Shown piece by piece: positions 30,871-32,494 of a stretch of 32,494 bases of DNA (position 1 is the stretch's first letter; every line of letters begins with the position of its first letter). The stretch lies in contig JAFTEH010000071.1 of NCBI GenBank assembly GCA_017453745.1, positions 1-32,494 on the forward strand, in the 5' to 3' direction. The translations under genes were made by a program, and so were the position numbers. The DNA comes from Spirochaetaceae bacterium. Lineage in GTDB: Bacteria; Spirochaetota; Spirochaetia; Treponematales; Treponemataceae. The notes below the pieces were generated by a model, which saw only the letters and a list, made by a program, of their open reading frames with translations, searched no databases and was not told the DNA's origin.

Positions 30871-32109
30871 TTACGATATAGGCTTCGCCTTTCGTTTTGT
30901 CTTTTTGTCGGCTTGTACATGCGAATTTTCCACAAAAGCCGAAAACTGCTGCTCCTGCGGTATAATTATAATCCGTTCACCGGACTTTACTTGCGCCCCA
31001 CTACGCACAATACTTCCGTCTTCTTTTTTTACCACCGAAAAACCTCGTCTTAAAATCGCTTCAGGACTTGACAGTTCTATTCCTTGCCGTGCTAGCTGGA
31101 GCCTATGTTTTGTAGCAACAAGGCGCTCCCCCATACTATCCTGTATAGCAGTGCGAGCATCATCAAGGCGCAACAAGATGGGCTGAATAATTTTATGAAA
31201 GTTCAAATCTAAATTTTCCTTTGAAAGTCCAGCAACAAGCATTTTCGCTCGCTCCAAACGCAAGTGCATAGTTTCGAGAATGCTTTCATACAAGTTGTGT
31301 ATATCCAACACGAGATCAGACAAAAGCGGAACTGCTATTTCTGCCGCTTCCGAAGGCGTTGCCGCCCGATAATCCGCTGCGTAATCCGAAAGTGCGACAT
31401 CTATTTCATGCCCCACTGCCGAGATAATCGGCAGCTGAGATTGGGCTATTTCTCGAACAAGGTTTTCATCCGAAAAGGGAAGCAAGTCTTCAAGCGAGCC
31501 ACCCCCACGCCCTATTATAATGAGTTGACCAAGTTTATACCTATTTGCAAGCCGTAACTGCGCCAACAAAGATTCAGCGGCCTTTTCCCCTTGCACCACA
31601 GCGGGCAAAATCGTAATATGGATTTTCGGATTACGCTTTTTCGCAATTTTTATAATATCTCGAACAGCGGCACCAGTCGGGCTGGTAATCACCGTAATAT
31701 CCGTCACAAAACTGGGGAGCGCCCGCCTTTTTCTCGAAAAAACACCATCGGCTTCAAGCCGTCGCTTGCGTTCTTCTAGCAAGCGCAAGATTTCCCCCTC
31801 TCCAGCCAGTTCTATCCTCGTTGCAACAATCTGATATGTTCCGCGTTCTGCATACACAGAAAGCGCCCCCGTCACCTGCACTCGCATTCCATTTTCGGGT
31901 TTAAAACTAAGACGAGTCAGATTGCCCTTAAACATCACCGCCGCCAAAGCGACTTCACTTGTACCAATTTTTTCTTTAAGAGTAAAATAAAGATGCCCTG
32001 TTGTCGATGGTCTACAGTTCGAGACTTCACCTTCAACAGTTACCGTATCAAAAGTGGTTTCAATCAAATCCTTAATACGAAGCGTAATCTCAGAAACCGA
32101 ATAAACCAC
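30871..32109 (-). CDS. xseA: Exodeoxyribonuclease VII large subunit
   Basis: This 412-residue large subunit of exonuclease VII degrades single-stranded DNA from both ends with the small subunit XseB. An N-terminal OB fold (SVSEITLRIKDLIETTF, VEGEVSNCRPSTTGHLYFTL) binds ssDNA. The catalytic core shows ITSPTGAAVRDII, GRGGGSLEDLLPFSDE and SAVGHEIDVALSDYAADYRA. A helical arm and a short C-terminal segment (ILRRGFSVVKKEDGSIVRS) follow. I start it at the GTG at 32109, preceded by TAGGTG, because upstream codons are inside the tRNA-Lys gene. No xseB is seen next to it; the trmJ-like gene follows instead. Slightly shorter than the E. coli protein but complete. Confidence 0.93.
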   Translation of the reverse strand: MVYSVSEITLRIKDLIETTFDTVTVEGEVSNCRPSTTGHLYFTLKEKIGTSEVALAAVMFKGNLTRLSFKPENGMRVQVTGALSVYAERGTYQIVATRIELAGEGEILRLLEERKRRLEADGVFSRKRRALPSFVTDITVITSPTGAAVRDIIKIAKKRNPKIHITILPAVVQGEKAAESLLAQLRLANRYKLGQLIIIGRGGGSLEDLLPFSDENLVREIAQSQLPIISAVGHEIDVALSDYAADYRAATPSEAAEIAVPLLSDLVLDIHNLYESILETMHLRLERAKMLVAGLSKENLDLNFHKIIQPILLRLDDARTAIQDSMGERLVATKHRLQLARQGIELSSPEAILRRGFSVVKKEDGSIVRSGAQVKSGERIIIIPQEQQFSAFVENSHVQADKKTKRKAKPIS

Positions 32110-32122
32110 CGTTTCACCTAAA

Positions 32123-32195
32123 TGAGCTATACTGGATTCGAACCAGTGACCCACGCCTTAAAAGGGCGTTGCTCTACCTACTGAGCTAATAGCCC
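32123..32195 (-). tRNA. tRNA-Lys (anticodon UUU)
   Basis: The minus strand folds as a 73-nt tRNA. The acceptor stem is GGGCTAT with ATAGCTC (one G-U), the D arm is AGCTCAGTAGGTAGAGC, and the anticodon stem is ACGCC/GGCGT with loop CTTTTAA (anticodon TTT). The T arm is ACTGGTTCGAATCCAGT and the discriminator is A. CCA is not encoded. The xseA start is 13 nt after the 3' end, so both appear to share one transcript. Confidence 0.95.
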
Positions 32196-32208
32196 GAAAA
32201 TCTCTTGC

Positions 32209-32237
32209 ATTATACTGATATGCGCATTTTTTGTCAA
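32209..32237 (-). promoter_or_regulatory. Perfect consensus promoter of tRNA-Lys/xseA
   Basis: On the minus strand TTGACA (32237-32232), a 17-bp spacer and TATAAT (32214-32209) lie 13 nt before the tRNA 5' end. Confidence 0.85.
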
Positions 32238-32239
32238 GC

Positions 32240-32494
32240 CCTTTTTAGTTTTTTTTCACAGAAATCGATTTTTAATATGAACAACTGATTTGTTTAAATT
32301 ACATAGAACATAACTGGAAACTTATTACTCTAAGGCGGGTTCTTTAAGTTGGCTTAAGTCCTAAATGCCAACTTGCCAGTTGCTTAAATCCATTACGCAA
32401 CTGGTTAGCATTGCCACGTTTTAGGAAGGAAAGGGTTCCTAAGGGAAAGCACCAGCAAGCAAACCCATCTACACGGATGTAGACGGTGCGCAAG
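32240..32494. repeat. Gene-free end with four consecutive hairpins
   Basis: Hairpins: 32347-32373 (AGTTGGC/GCCAACT), 32376-32404 (CCAGTTGC/GCAACTGG), 32421-32442 (TTAGGAA/TTCCTAA) and 32465-32486 (TCTACA-CGGA-TGTAGA core). The first two have 13-nt loops that both start TTAARTCC. The last resembles the GTACAAGGATGTAC hairpins at the left end, including the following GTGCGCAAG (left end: TGCGAG). No coding region is seen; the structures may belong to a gene beyond the window. Confidence 0.6.

Noticed and set aside
32110..32154. Longer N-terminus of xseA reaching into the tRNA gene
   Set aside because: The added 15 codons are antisense-free tRNA sequence; the GTG at 32109 has a TAGGTG site and starts at the OB-fold.

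Overview
The window looks like a chromosomal stretch of an AT-rich spirochaete, most likely a Treponema. This rests on gene character, not on a database match: relaxed lipoboxes on short lipoproteins, a formylglycine-generating-enzyme-type (SUMF1) lipoprotein, an exported SH3 protein, and many near-consensus TTGACA/TATAAT promoters. Genus confidence is moderate.

Layout. 1-600: dispersed repeats and stacked hairpins. 636-2423: a small TSCPD protein, then a Crp/Fnr-type regulator divergent from a 2[4Fe-4S] ferredoxin-like protein, with a perfect 16-bp palindrome between them. 2702-5692: an operon of ECF-like sigma factor, membrane protein, ABC ATPase and ABC-2 permease. It converges on a minus-strand operon (8274-5741) of ABC ATPase, ABC-2 permease, LytTR regulator and DUF3021-like membrane protein. 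8643-13531: an importer with lipoprotein binding protein, fused double permease and an ATPase carrying an unusual ~120-residue insertion. 13733-16437: a very AT-rich two-gene restriction-modification system (beta-class amino-methyltransferase plus PD-(D/E)XK nuclease with an internal zinc-ribbon-like insert), apparently preceded by a short leaderless ORF.

16563-21897: an iron-sulfur flavoprotein followed by decaying genes. These are a truncated GNAT acetyltransferase, an alpha/beta hydrolase split by a ~331-bp chain of seven hairpins, a membrane protein, a SUMF1 lipoprotein with a TGA where a Trp codon is expected, and an SPL-like radical SAM protein. 22237-23718: an OLD-like AAA ATPase/TOPRIM protein, a candidate defence gene. 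24134-28728: an FMN-binding split-barrel protein, an SH3 protein, a small lipoprotein, a membrane-anchored alpha/beta hydrolase and an FAD amine oxidoreductase. 28848-29957: a tyrosine-phosphatase-type protein broken by an in-frame TAG. 30103-32195: tRNA-Lys(UUU), xseA and a trmJ-like methyltransferase, apparently one transcript from a consensus promoter. 32240-32494: no gene, another set of hairpins.

Recurring themes are (i) small dispersed hairpin repeats, some with GGA in the loop in a context matching the CsrA consensus, (ii) several promoters whose -10 box lies only 6-7 nt before an ATG, suggesting leaderless mRNAs, and (iii) four independently damaged genes, suggesting local decay or, for the two nonsense codons, sequence error.
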